Below are positions 26,100 through 35,741 of a stretch of DNA of 64,000 bases, one piece after another. Where the stretch lies: assembly GCF_036327005.1 (NCBI RefSeq), contig NZ_JAUGZK010000005.1:124001-188000 (forward strand), given 5' to 3'. The translations under genes and the position numbers were made by a program. This DNA comes from Alkalimonas mucilaginosa. GTDB taxonomy: Bacteria; Pseudomonadota; Gammaproteobacteria; Enterobacterales; Alteromonadaceae. Under the pieces are notes generated by a model. That model worked only from the letters and a program-made list of their open reading frames with translations, was not told where the DNA came from and did not search any database. Numbering within the stretch: position 1 is the first letter of the stretch; each line of letters opens with the position of its first letter.

Positions 26100-26948
26100 T
26101 TAATACAACAAACTGTACAACTTCCGACGGTACTGACTGGCAATGGGATCGCCTTTGGGCAAGGCCGCCAGAATATCCAGATAGAGCTTTTTACTTTCGG
26201 AAAAATTCAGATCCTGCCGCAAAATGCCGTGCAGCAGCTCGAGCGCTTCAGCCGAGCGCTTCACCTGCTGATACTGCACTGCCAGCTGTTCTTGTAACTG
26301 CATGTCATCCGGGGAGCTTGCCAGAGCTGCTTCCAATGCCTGAATTTCCGGAGTATCGGCTGCTTCTTTGGCCAGGGCCAGCTTGGACTGGACGGCCTTA
26401 TAATCGGCATTCTGATCCTGCAGCAGCACGGTTGCCAGCAGGGCTTCTGCTTGCTCCAACTGGCCCAACTCTACCACGCAGTCGGCCAGTAACAGCTTGA
26501 TATCCACCCGTTCAGGGGCCAGTTGCAGGGCTTCACTGAGTAGTGGAAAGGCGTCTTGATGTTTGGCCTCATCCAACAAAACCAAGGCTTGCTGCACCAG
26601 TTCGTCTTCCGCTTTGGGCAGGTAAGCGGCCAGCTTGTCATCCAGAGCCTTGTCGTCCAACGGGCCGGCAAAACCATCGACCGGCTGACCATCTTTGATG
26701 ATTAATGTGGTAGGCAGGGCCTGAATGCCAAATTGCATCGCCATTTGCTGCTGTTCATCGCAATTGACCCGGGCCAGTAACAACTGTCCCTGGGCTTTAG
26801 CCATGCGCTGACTTAATTGCTGATCCAGTTGCAGTGATTCCTGGCTTTGCGCCGACCAGAATAAAAATACCACCGGTTGTTGCTGAGAGGCGGCCAGCAG
26901 TTCACGCACATTGTCCATACTGACATCAAAAATCGGGCTGGAAGACAC
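26100..26948 (-). CDS. cnoX: Chaperedoxin CnoX (YbbN)
   Basis: A 282-residue protein with an N-terminal thioredoxin fold (VVFLFWSAQSQESLQLDQ, ARVNCDEQQQMAMQFGIQALPTTLII) and C-terminal TPR-like repeats ending YRRKLYSLLY, as in E. coli CnoX. This family holds unfolded proteins under hypochlorite stress. The start is GTG 26948, preceded by AAGGA, which gives the E. coli length; a long upstream open frame is not part of it. The redox CXXC is absent, and even the single Cys of the E. coli SXXC motif is Ser here. The second conserved Cys (VNCDE) remains. Confidence 0.92.
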   Translation of the reverse strand: MSSSPIFDVSMDNVRELLAASQQQPVVFLFWSAQSQESLQLDQQLSQRMAKAQGQLLLARVNCDEQQQMAMQFGIQALPTTLIIKDGQPVDGFAGPLDDKALDDKLAAYLPKAEDELVQQALVLLDEAKHQDAFPLLSEALQLAPERVDIKLLLADCVVELGQLEQAEALLATVLLQDQNADYKAVQSKLALAKEAADTPEIQALEAALASSPDDMQLQEQLAVQYQQVKRSAEALELLHGILRQDLNFSESKKLYLDILAALPKGDPIASQYRRKLYSLLY

Positions 26949-27256
26949 GGTTGTTCCTTGTTTGCGGGCAATGGTTATACTATGAGGACAGCACCCTTGT
27001 TTTGCAAGGCATGGCAAGGCACCGAGGCCATGAAAAAACCAGCAAAAGGCATCGACATCGTGCCAACGATCACGTACATTAAAGCCATACAGACGGCTTA
27101 AAATAATTCCAACAGCCGCAGCCGCCAACGAAGCGGCACCTCCAACCAGCCACGTACAACCACAACTTTGCCTGTAAGCAGTCGAAGTTTGTTTCCAACG
27201 CCTGCGACATGCAGGCTGTTTTGCTTTGCATGTTAGAACCAAAAGAGAATGAACCA
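26949..27256. other. Divergent intergenic region between cnoX and ilvI
   Basis: Holds the control sequences of both genes. A possible -10 TAAAAT lies at 27099 for ilvI, without a good -35. No leader peptide rich in branched-chain residues is evident. A hydrophobic open frame runs through it on the minus strand in phase with cnoX, but it has no credible start. Confidence 0.5.
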
Positions 27257-28996
27257 ATGACAAGCCAGAATACCAAAACTGAGATGCTGTCTGGCGCCGC
27301 CATGGTGATCCGTGCACTGGCCGACGAGGGCGTGGAATACCTGTATGGCTACCCGGGTGGCGCTGTGCTGCATATATACGATGCGCTGTTTCAGCAAAGC
27401 AAAGTCAAGCACGTGCTGGTGCGCCATGAACAGGCTGCCACCCATATGGCCGATGCCTATGCCCGAGCCAGTGGCAAGGCCGGTGTGGTGCTGGTTACCT
27501 CTGGCCCCGGTGCGACCAATGCGGTGACTGGCATTGCTACCGCCTACATGGACTCGATCCCAATGGTGGTGCTGACCGGTCAGGTGATGAGCCACCTGAT
27601 TGGTGAAGATGCTTTTCAGGAAACCGATATGCTCGGCATTTCCCGCCCCATTGTGAAACACAACATGTCGGTACGGCGGCCGGAAGATATCCCTTACCTG
27701 ATTAAAAAAGCCTTTTATATTGCGCAAAGCGGCCGGCCGGGACCTGTGGTGCTGGATATTCCGAAAGATATGACGATGCCGAATGAGCGCTATCCGTACC
27801 AATACCCAGAGTCGATCAAGCTGCGCTCCTACAACCCGACCGCAGCTGGTCACCCTGGGCAAATTAAAAAAGCGGTCACTGCTTTATTAAAAGCCAAGCG
27901 ACCGGTGATTTATGCCGGTGGCGGCGTCATTATGGGCCAGGCGTCCGACGAACTGACTGCGCTGGCGCGTAAGCTGAACTACCCGGTGACCAATACCCTG
28001 ATGGGCCTTGGTGCTTACCCTGCCGCCGATCGGCAGTTTGTTGGCATGCTGGGTATGCACGGTAGTTATGAAGCCAATATGACCATGCACCATGCCGATG
28101 TGATTTTGGCGGTCGGCGCCCGCTTTGATGACAGGGTCACCAACAACACCAAAAAATTCTGCCCGGATGCCACCATCATCCATATTGATATCGATCCGGC
28201 CAGCATTTCCAAAACCATCAATGCCCATATTCCGATTGTTGGCCTGGTGAAGCCGGTGCTGTCAGCCATGCTGGCGCAACTGGAGCAAAAGAAAGCTCAG
28301 CCGGACGCGCCCGCACTGGCGACCTGGTGGCAGCAAATTGATGAGTGGCGCGCTGTGCATGGCGGTCGTTACGACAGCGATACGCCAGTGTTAAAGCCTC
28401 AGGCGGTGATTGAAGCAGTCAGCCGCATCACCAAAGGCGAAGCCTATGTCACCAGCGACGTCGGTCAGCACCAGATGTTTGCCGCTCAGTATTATCAGTT
28501 CAACAAACCAAACCGCTGGATTAACTCCGGCGGCCTTGGCACCATGGGCTTTGGCTTGCCAGCCGCCATGGGCGTGAAGCTGAATTACCCCGATGCCGAT
28601 GTGGTCTGTGTCACCGGTGAAGGCTCGATTCAGATGAATATTCAGGAATTGTCCACCTGCAAGCAGTACGGCCTGGGTGTGAAAATCATCAACCTGAACA
28701 ATGGTTACCTTGGCATGGTCAAGCAGTGGCAGGACATGAACTACGAGTCGCGCTATGCCAGCTCTTACATGGACTCGTTGCCGGACTTTGTCAAACTGGC
28801 TGAAGCTTACGGTCATGTCGGCATTCGGGTCACCAAACCGGAAGAGCTGCAACCGGCGCTGGAGCGCGCCTTTGCCACTAAGGATCAACTGGTGTTTTTA
28901 GACATTCATGTCGATCCAAAGGAGCATGTGTATCCAATGCAGGTTCCCGGTGGTGCCATCAATGAGATGTTCTTAAGCAAAACAAAGAGGACTTAA
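27257..28996 (+). CDS. ilvI: Acetolactate synthase isozyme III-type, large subunit
   Basis: A 579-residue ThDP enzyme for valine, leucine and isoleucine synthesis. Motifs: YGYPGGAVLHIYDAL, catalytic Glu in HEQAATHMADAYAR, PGPVVLDIPKD, and the ThDP-binding GEGSIQMNIQELSTCKQYGL ... NNGYLGMVKQWQ. ATG 27257 gives an N-terminus like E. coli IlvI; further upstream starts (27209, 27230) are less likely. It lies 2 bp from the small-subunit gene, so the two form an operon. Confidence 0.94.
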   Translation: MTSQNTKTEMLSGAAMVIRALADEGVEYLYGYPGGAVLHIYDALFQQSKVKHVLVRHEQAATHMADAYARASGKAGVVLVTSGPGATNAVTGIATAYMDSIPMVVLTGQVMSHLIGEDAFQETDMLGISRPIVKHNMSVRRPEDIPYLIKKAFYIAQSGRPGPVVLDIPKDMTMPNERYPYQYPESIKLRSYNPTAAGHPGQIKKAVTALLKAKRPVIYAGGGVIMGQASDELTALARKLNYPVTNTLMGLGAYPAADRQFVGMLGMHGSYEANMTMHHADVILAVGARFDDRVTNNTKKFCPDATIIHIDIDPASISKTINAHIPIVGLVKPVLSAMLAQLEQKKAQPDAPALATWWQQIDEWRAVHGGRYDSDTPVLKPQAVIEAVSRITKGEAYVTSDVGQHQMFAAQYYQFNKPNRWINSGGLGTMGFGLPAAMGVKLNYPDADVVCVTGEGSIQMNIQELSTCKQYGLGVKIINLNNGYLGMVKQWQDMNYESRYASSYMDSLPDFVKLAEAYGHVGIRVTKPEELQPALERAFATKDQLVFLDIHVDPKEHVYPMQVPGGAINEMFLSKTKRT

Positions 28997-28998
28997 TC

Positions 28999-29493
28999 AT
29001 GCGTCATATTATTTCTGTTTTGCTGGAAAACGAGCCGGGCTCATTGGCGCGTGTGGTAGGCCTGTTTGCGCAGCGTGGTTACAACATCGACTCGCTGACG
29101 GTAGCACCGACTGAGGATGCTACTATGTCGCGGCTAACGCTGGTGACCCATGGCAACGATCAGGTGATCGAGCAAATCACCAAGCAGCTGCATAAGCTGA
29201 TCGAGGTGGTGAAGTTACAGGACTTAAGCGAAAGCGCCCATGTCGAGCGCGAGCTGATGCTGATCAAGGTCAAAGCCACCAGCAATGAGCAGCGCGATGA
29301 AGTTAAACGCTGTGCCGATATCTTTCGCGGTCAAATCATCGATGTCACTGCTAAAACCTTCACCATTCAGGTGGTCGGTACTTCGGACAAGCTGGATGCT
29401 TTTATCGAGGCGCTCAAAGGCTCAGCCATTATCGAAGTGGTGCGCTCCGGTGTTTCCGGCATTGCCCGCGGAGAGAAAACTCTGGCGCTTTAA
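28999..29493 (+). CDS. ilvH: Acetolactate synthase small (regulatory) subunit
   Basis: A 164-residue protein with an N-terminal ACT domain (HIISVLLENEPGSLARVVGLFAQRGYNIDSL) that binds valine for feedback control. The C-terminal domain ends SGVSGIARGEKTLAL, as in IlvH. Directly follows ilvI in the same operon. Confidence 0.96.
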   Translation: MRHIISVLLENEPGSLARVVGLFAQRGYNIDSLTVAPTEDATMSRLTLVTHGNDQVIEQITKQLHKLIEVVKLQDLSESAHVERELMLIKVKATSNEQRDEVKRCADIFRGQIIDVTAKTFTIQVVGTSDKLDAFIEALKGSAIIEVVRSGVSGIARGEKTLAL

Positions 29494-29547
29494 AAGTACT
29501 TGCTACGACTGCAGCACTCTTTATGTCTGCGTCGGAGAGACAGTCAG

Positions 29548-29591
29548 GGCACATCTTTGAAGCCAGTCCTATCAGTTCAAAGTGTGCCTTT
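29548..29591 (+). terminator. Terminator after ilvIH
   Basis: GGCACA-CTTTGAA (29548-29561, one bulged T) pairs with TTCAAAGTGTGCC (29576-29588) around a 14-base loop, followed by TTT. Confidence 0.55.
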
Positions 29592-29693
29592 CATAGTGTT
29601 TTAATGAATACTGTGTGAACTTTGCCGCCTGATCTTTCAATGTCAATGGTCTATGATGGTTACATAGTATTTTCATTCAGGTTGCTTAAAGTT

Positions 29694-32135
29694 ATGATGC
29701 GTCAACTTCTGCCCGTAGCGGCTCTTCTACTCACCGCCTGCAACAGCAGCAAAGACCCCGCTGAGCAAGTACAGATTACCTACACGGCCTATGGCGTGCC
29801 GCATATCGAAGCCAGCAGTTATCGTGGTTTGGGGTATGGCGTTGGCTACAGTCAGGCCAGCGAGAACCTCTGCACCTTGTCGGAGCAAATATTAAAATTG
29901 CAAGGCAAGCAGGCACGCACCTTCGGCCCCGGCCCCAATCAGTATTTTGTATTGATGGATGCTGGCTATCTCGGGCTGAACTTGCCAGCAATGGCTGCAG
30001 AACGGCTGGCGGCTTTACCGGAAGATGCCCGTGCTGCACTCAATGGCTATGTGGCCGGCTTTAACCAACGCTTAAGCGAGTTTGATAGTCCGGCGGCTTA
30101 CCCCAGCCCTTGCCGTGATGCCGACTGGGTGCAGCCCATTTCCGAAATCGACCTGCTGGCTTACCATATGGATTTAGCTCTGCTCGCCAGCAGCCGTAAC
30201 TTTTTAACTGCTATGGCTGCCGCTCAGCCACCATCCGGCGAAGCAGGGATTGAGCTGGCTCTGAACCCGACGCAGTTATTTAGTGCCAATGGCCTTGGCA
30301 GCAATGGCTGGGCATTGGGGGCAGAACGCAGTGCCGGTGCCAAAGCCAGCTTACTGGCCAACCCCCATTTCCCCTGGGATGGGGAGCTGCGCTTTTTTGA
30401 GCAGCACCTGACCATTCCTGGCACCCTGGATGTGACCGGTGCCAGCATGATTGGCATGCCGGCAGTGTTGATTGGTTTTAACCAACAGCTTGGCTGGACC
30501 CATACGGTATCGCAGGGCAAGCGTTTTACCCTGTATCAACTGGAATTGGAGCCTGGCAACTCCATGCGTTATCGTTACGGTGACGAGTATCGGGACATCA
30601 CGCCGCAGCAGGTCACCGTTGAAATTCGGCAAGCAGATGGTAGTTTGATCAGCCATGAGCACACCCTGTACCACAGCCACTTTGGTCCTTTGGTCAATTT
30701 AGCCAGCCTGGATCCCAGCCTGGGCTGGACCAGCCAAAGTGCGGTGGCCATTAAAGATGCTAACCTTGGCAACAGCCGGATGCTGCAGCAGTGGCTGGCG
30801 CTGAATAAAGCCAGCACCACCGCCGAGTTCTTTGATGCTTTGGCCGAGCACCAGGGGATCCCCTGGGTCAATACCTTAATGGCCAGCAGTGAAGGCACCG
30901 CCAGTTATGTCGATGCTTCCCAGGTACCGCGCTTGCATCCTGAGGCCGAGCAGATCATGCGTCAGGCCATCGGCGCCCCGCCGTTGTCAGTATTATGGCA
31001 GGATGGTGCTGGCAGCTTGTTGCTGCCTGGCAACAACCCATTGTTTGCCTGGTACGATAGTGGCCAGACGCATACCCCAGGCCTGGTGCCCCTGTCAGAA
31101 GCGCCAAAGCTGACACGTGACGATTATGCCTTTAATGCCAATAGCAGCCACTGGTTGAGCCATCTCACGGAGCGGCTGGAAGGCTATAGCCTGGTGTACG
31201 GGCCCGAGCAAAGTATTCGCAGCCCACGTACCCGCTACAATGCAATGTTACTGGCAAGCCCCATCGTCAGTGGCAGCGATGGCCAGTTTGATTTAGCAGC
31301 CTTGCAGCAGGTGCTGGATCACAATGGCTCCCTCTTTGGCCAGACATTGCACCAACCTTTGTTGCAGCGCTGTCAGGATGCTCCTTTATTGCAACTGGAT
31401 GAAGCAGTCGACCTGACACCCGCCTGCCAGGCATTGGCGCAATGGGATGGGCAGTATCAGTTGAGTAGCCAGGGTGCGCTATTAATGCGGGAGTTTTTGG
31501 CAGAGTTCCGGGTGCCTGGTCATCGGGATTTATCCGATACCTTGTTTGCTATCCCCTTTGATCCAGCGCTGCCAACAGAGACACCAACAGGGCTGGCGCC
31601 GGCGGTGGAGCCAGCAGAGCAGGATCCTATTTTACTGGCACTGGCCGCAGCACTACATCGCCTGCAACAAGCCAACATCAATCCTCAGGCTGCCCTTGCC
31701 GACGTACAACACCTGGTCAAGGCCAGCGGCCAGCAACCCATTCCGATGCATGGCGGCTATTCGTATGAAGGCGTCTTTAATATGGTGGAAGGGGTAGCAC
31801 AATCACGCAGCACCTCGCGCCTGGCAACCATTGTTACCGGTCAAGCCCGGCCAGATCGCTCGCCTTTGATGCAATTGGAAGACAACACATACGGTTACCG
31901 CACCAATTATGGCAGCAGTTATGTGCTGGCGTTGCAGTTTAGCGAGCAAGGCCCTCAGGCTACGATGTTGCTGGCTTATAGCCAGTCGCACGATCCAGAA
32001 TCGGTGCATTTTGATGATCAAACACAGCACTTTAGCCAACTGCAATGGCGGCCGGTGCTGTTTAAAGCCGAGGATATTGCCGCCAATCAGGTAAAGCAGC
32101 TGGTGCTCACCTTGCCGCAGCAAGATGCTCAATAG
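29694..32135 (+). CDS. Penicillin acylase family (Ntn-hydrolase) lipoprotein
   Basis: A 813-residue precursor with a lipoprotein signal (LLLTAC). It has an alpha-subunit region (YGVPHIEASSYRGLGYGVGYSQA), a linker, and a beta subunit starting at Ser203 in GSNGWALG, the autocatalytic cleavage site and N-terminal nucleophile. Downstream family motifs are FLLIGFNQQLGWTHTVS-like (PAVLIGFNQQLGWTHTVS) and FNANSSHWL. Relatives hydrolyse beta-lactams, acyl-homoserine lactones or other amides; the substrate cannot be assigned. The first ATG of an ATGATG pair is used; the upstream 24 residues to 29622 are not credible. No strong ribosome site. Confidence 0.88.
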   Translation: MMRQLLPVAALLLTACNSSKDPAEQVQITYTAYGVPHIEASSYRGLGYGVGYSQASENLCTLSEQILKLQGKQARTFGPGPNQYFVLMDAGYLGLNLPAMAAERLAALPEDARAALNGYVAGFNQRLSEFDSPAAYPSPCRDADWVQPISEIDLLAYHMDLALLASSRNFLTAMAAAQPPSGEAGIELALNPTQLFSANGLGSNGWALGAERSAGAKASLLANPHFPWDGELRFFEQHLTIPGTLDVTGASMIGMPAVLIGFNQQLGWTHTVSQGKRFTLYQLELEPGNSMRYRYGDEYRDITPQQVTVEIRQADGSLISHEHTLYHSHFGPLVNLASLDPSLGWTSQSAVAIKDANLGNSRMLQQWLALNKASTTAEFFDALAEHQGIPWVNTLMASSEGTASYVDASQVPRLHPEAEQIMRQAIGAPPLSVLWQDGAGSLLLPGNNPLFAWYDSGQTHTPGLVPLSEAPKLTRDDYAFNANSSHWLSHLTERLEGYSLVYGPEQSIRSPRTRYNAMLLASPIVSGSDGQFDLAALQQVLDHNGSLFGQTLHQPLLQRCQDAPLLQLDEAVDLTPACQALAQWDGQYQLSSQGALLMREFLAEFRVPGHRDLSDTLFAIPFDPALPTETPTGLAPAVEPAEQDPILLALAAALHRLQQANINPQAALADVQHLVKASGQQPIPMHGGYSYEGVFNMVEGVAQSRSTSRLATIVTGQARPDRSPLMQLEDNTYGYRTNYGSSYVLALQFSEQGPQATMLLAYSQSHDPESVHFDDQTQHFSQLQWRPVLFKAEDIAANQVKQLVLTLPQQDAQ

Positions 32136-32141
32136 CAGGGG

Positions 32142-33380
32142 TTAGTCCAACAGCTTGCTATACCACAACAAAAACAGCAGTGCAAAGCCGAGCAGGTACA
32201 AGAGGCCAAGCCGGCTCCACCACACCAGCAATGCAGGTAGGGGCTGGCTGCTGTGGCGGCGCATCAACCGGTAATTCAGCCAGGCAAAGACCGGCGTGGT
32301 TAAAAAGGCCAATGTCATGGCAAAGGTCAGCATAGGCCCAAGCGCTGAGCGGAAAAACAGGATCACCGCCATGCCAGCCAGGGCTTGGCCCAACAGCCAG
32401 CCCTGGTAACTGCGGCGCTGGCCACGCTGGTGTAAGCCCAGCAAGGTAAAAGATTCATTCAAGCTTCTGGCGTAGCCATCCAGTACCGTGATGGTAGTGC
32501 CAAACATGCACAAAAAGGCGATGGCGGCGACCAGCGGCCGCGACCAGTCCCCTATGGTGCTGCCGTACATGCCAATGAGTTGCTGAGCAAACGCAGCACC
32601 TGCCAGCGCTATCGGCTGATCACTGCCGTATTGCACCAGAGCTCCCAAGGAGACAAACACCAGTGCCAGACCTGCGGTCAGCCAGTAACCCAGGTTAAAG
32701 TCAAACAAACCTTGCTGGCGGCTGATCGGCTGCTGGCGCTGCTTGGCGGTTAGCCAGAGCGAGCTGATAGCAGAAATCTCTATCGGGGCCGGCATCCAGC
32801 CCATCAAAGCGACCAGAAAACCCAGCATCGCCAGTTGCCAGGGGCTTGGTCCCTGATAATCGGCTGGCGCCATGGCGCCATTCAGCGCCGCAATCACAGC
32901 AGCGATGATGGTACCAAGCGTCAGCAACACCATAATCAACTTGGCGACTTTATCCAGCGCCCGATAGTGGCCAAGCAATAAAATCAGCAGACAGACGGCC
33001 AGAATCAGCCAGCACAACAGGGTCACCGACACCTGCCAGGGCAGCGCATAGTGCAGTAAGCTGGCGGTTAACAGCAGCACACCAGCGGTATTGACCACAG
33101 CCGCTATCAGGTTTAGTACGATAAAGCTGTAAAAGTAGCCGCGGCCTTTGCGTTGATAACCTTGCAACAGACTCTCACCCTGCTCCAGAGTGTACTGCAC
33201 CCCAAAACGGAAGAATGGGTATTTCAGCACATTGACCAGCAAAATCAGCCCCAACAGCTGCCAACCAAAGAGCGCGCCAGCCTGGGTGGAAGCCACCAGA
33301 TGCGAGCCACCAATGGCAGCGGTGGCCATCAGCAAACCGGGGCCGAGAGCGGACATTTTGTGTTTGAGTGTCAAGAGCAT
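32142..33380 (-). CDS. NRAMP-like inner-membrane transporter lacking the canonical metal motif
   Basis: A 412-residue protein with about eleven hydrophobic segments. It begins GPGLLMATAAIGGSHLVASTQAG, where canonical NRAMP proteins carry DPGN in helix 1. In helix 6 it has LMGWMPAPIEISAISSLW in place of the MPH-type motif. This matches a divergent clade annotated as Nramp-family transporters whose substrate is unproven, so manganese or iron transport should not be assumed. Convergent with the acylase gene (6-bp gap). No clear ribosome site before the ATG at 33380; the Met at 33356 is an alternative. Confidence 0.8.
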   Translation of the reverse strand: MLLTLKHKMSALGPGLLMATAAIGGSHLVASTQAGALFGWQLLGLILLVNVLKYPFFRFGVQYTLEQGESLLQGYQRKGRGYFYSFIVLNLIAAVVNTAGVLLLTASLLHYALPWQVSVTLLCWLILAVCLLILLLGHYRALDKVAKLIMVLLTLGTIIAAVIAALNGAMAPADYQGPSPWQLAMLGFLVALMGWMPAPIEISAISSLWLTAKQRQQPISRQQGLFDFNLGYWLTAGLALVFVSLGALVQYGSDQPIALAGAAFAQQLIGMYGSTIGDWSRPLVAAIAFLCMFGTTITVLDGYARSLNESFTLLGLHQRGQRRSYQGWLLGQALAGMAVILFFRSALGPMLTFAMTLAFLTTPVFAWLNYRLMRRHSSQPLPALLVWWSRLGLLYLLGFALLFLLWYSKLLD

Positions 33381-33526
33381 AGCGCAGCAGTTATCTGATT
33401 TTTTAAAGAAAACATCTTAGCAGTAAACCGGGCTCTTCGTCAGTGGCCTTTTCCAATCTTTCTGGCCTGACAAGGACGGTCGGATCCGTCATACTAAGGT
33501 CACTCAATCGAATCTAGGATCCCCCG

Positions 33527-33784
33527 ATGGACGATGCTCAGCTTGATCAAAGCCTGTTGTTTGAAGTGATTGAAAACCAATTGGCCGACCGTTACCCGAA
33601 AGAAACCACTGAAACCCTGATGCGACTGCAACTGACCGGCCATAGCCGCGAAGAAGCGATTGAACTGATGGCGTGCGCCTTAGCACCGGAAATGGAGGCG
33701 GTGATAGAGCGCAAAGAAGCCTTTAATTTGTCCCGTTATTGCCAGCATCTGGCGATGTTGCCTGATACCCCCTGGTTGAACTAG
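33527..33784 (+). CDS. Conserved hypothetical small acidic protein
   Basis: 85 residues, soluble, with no signal or membrane segment. The core LMRLQLTGHSREEAIELMACALAPEM looks helical, and it ends LAMLPDTPWLN. I do not recognise a named family. AGGA lies before the ATG. It stands alone and is followed by a hairpin. Codon use is like its neighbours, supporting a real gene. Confidence 0.7.
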   Translation: MDDAQLDQSLLFEVIENQLADRYPKETTETLMRLQLTGHSREEAIELMACALAPEMEAVIERKEAFNLSRYCQHLAMLPDTPWLN

Positions 33785-33796
33785 ACAGTCCCTTCA

Positions 33797-33817
33797 GCGC
33801 CAACCGCTGGTTGGCGC
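33797..33817 (+). terminator. 9-bp hairpin after the 85-residue gene
   Basis: GCGCCAACC (33797-33805) pairs perfectly with GGTTGGCGC (33809-33817) over a 3-base loop. No T-run. Confidence 0.45.
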
Positions 33818-33933
33818 AATCCCACTGCTTTGTCTATAGTTAGCTGGAAGCTGCTTGTTGTTTTGCACTCGTTGTTATCATGCACTGATAGATAGTGCGT
33901 CTGCTGTATAGTTCTGAATTTTCGGGAGTTCTT

Positions 33934-35560
33934 TTGATTCGTTCAATAAAACTGGGCATGCGCTCAGCGTTTGCTTTTGGCTTGGTTGCTCTGCTTACTC
34001 TGGTGCTGGGGCTGAATGCGATTCTACAGATGGAGCGGGTTGAAAGCATTACCGGCCAGTTGGTGACGACAGATTTTAGTGCTGCCAATGAGGCAGGCAA
34101 TCTGCGCAGAGATTTAATGGCGTTGATTATTCAGTCGCATCGTATCCGCACTTCAGAAAATGCCACTGAACTTCGTGAGCTACTGACAGAAGCGGAAGTC
34201 TTGGTTCGGCATTATCAACGTGATAGTCAGGCCCTCAGTGCGTTGCTGCCTGATGGGCCGTCGCAGGCAGCGCTGCGCTCAGCTGAACAGCAATTCCAGC
34301 AGTATCAGCAAAGCTTTCAGCAATTGGTGCAGCATGTGCAGGCTGGCCGCTCAGCAGAGGCCAGACAGCTACAGACCGGCACTTTACGTCAACAGGACGA
34401 TGATTTGATGGTTGCGATTGATGCTGTGGTGGAACAGATTCGTACGAATGTTGCAGCTACCGGTCAGGACGTTGAGCGGGTACCCGATCAGGCTCAGTTA
34501 TTGTTGGGGCTTGGTTTGGTGATCGTGTTGCTGTTAAGTGCACTTTTTTGCCTGGCTTTATAGCCGAAGTCTGATAGGACCCATGCAACAAGCCGTGATC
34601 TTAGCTGAGACCATAGCCAGCAATGATTTAAACCTACAGTTTGAAGTCGAAGGTAAGGACGAGCCTGCCGCGATGTTACGAGCTTTGCTTGCGATGCAAC
34701 AGAGCTTAAAAGAAACACTGAATCATATTGGCCAATCGGCCAGTCAGCTGGCATCCACCTCTGAAGAGCTGAGTGTGGTGACCGAGCAGGCTACCGCCAA
34801 CCTCCATACCCAGAGTAGTGAACTGGAGCAGGCTGCGACAGCGGTCAATGAACTGACGGCTGCCATTGAAAATGTGGCTGAAAGTGCTAGCGAAACCTCA
34901 CGCGAATCCGATGCCGCCGAAGCTGCCAGCAAGCAAGGGCAGCAAAAGGTGCTGCAAACCATGCAGACTTTAAAAACCCTGGTTAGCGGCATAGAAAATA
35001 GCTTGAGTGGGGTGGAGTCACTGGCAGGTCGGGTCAAAGATATAGGCTCTTTGCTAGATGTGATTCGTGCCATTGCTGAGCAAACCAACTTGTTAGCGCT
35101 CAATGCAGCGATTGAGGCCGCCCGGGCCGGTGAGAGTGGCCGGGGCTTTGCGGTGGTGGCGGATGAAGTACGGGCTTTAGCACACCGCACTCAGGAGTCG
35201 ACTAAACAAATTGAAACCATGATCAATGCGGTGCAGCAAGAAACCAACAGCACGGTCCAGGCCATTAGTGAAAGCAACGAGCAGGCGGTAAGTACCATGC
35301 AGGCCGCGTCAGAAACCGAAGAGGCCATTCAGCAGGTGACGGAGGTGATTGATAATATCAACCAGCAAAATGCCGCTATTGCTGCTGCCGTTGAGCAGCA
35401 ATCCATGGTCTCGAAAGAAGTGGACTCGAATCTGACCACGATTCAGGATTTATCTACCCAAACAGCAGCGGGCGCTAATCAAACCAGCGCATCAAGTCAG
35501 GAGCTGGCGCGTGTGGCAGAAGAGCTGAACAATTTAGTGGCAGAATTTAAAGTGGCCTGA
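33934..35560 (+). pseudogene. Methyl-accepting chemotaxis protein, frameshifted
   Basis: Two overlapping reading frames together make one chemoreceptor. The first (to 34563) starts at TTG 33934 after GGGAG. It encodes TM1 (about MRSAFAFGLVALLTLVLGL), a four-helix periplasmic sensor and TM2 (QLLLGLGLVIVLLLSALF), then stops. The second (in frame to 35560) encodes the rest of TM2 (FFAWLYSRSLIGPM), a HAMP-like linker, and the signalling domain with hairpin tip IAEQTNLLALNAAIEAARAGE and GRGFAVVADEVRALA. The break lies in a run of six T at 34543-34548; removing one T restores a continuous protein. It could be a true mutation, phase variation or a sequencing error. The ligand is unknown, and no CheB/CheR pentapeptide is seen at the C-terminus (EFKVA). 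Confidence 0.85.
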
Positions 35561-35741
35561 TGGGGCAGCGCTTTGCTTGCTCAAATCCGCCACTTATTGG
35601 CGAACTTGCTGATCTCAGGGGTATGGGTAGTCAATAATTTTTTGTTAAGTTATTGATAGGTATCACTATTGTATTTTGGCCCATTCTTTGCTTTTGAGTT
35701 TAGAGCTGGATAGGCTCAAACAAACAAAAGGGGAATACAGT

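Noticed and set aside
26949..27317. Hydrophobic open frame on the minus strand upstream of and in phase with cnoX (with a GGAASLAAAAVGIILSRLYG stretch)
   Set aside because: It has no credible start or ribosome site, begins inside ilvI on the opposite strand, and the GTG at 26948 with AAGGA gives the exact CnoX family length.
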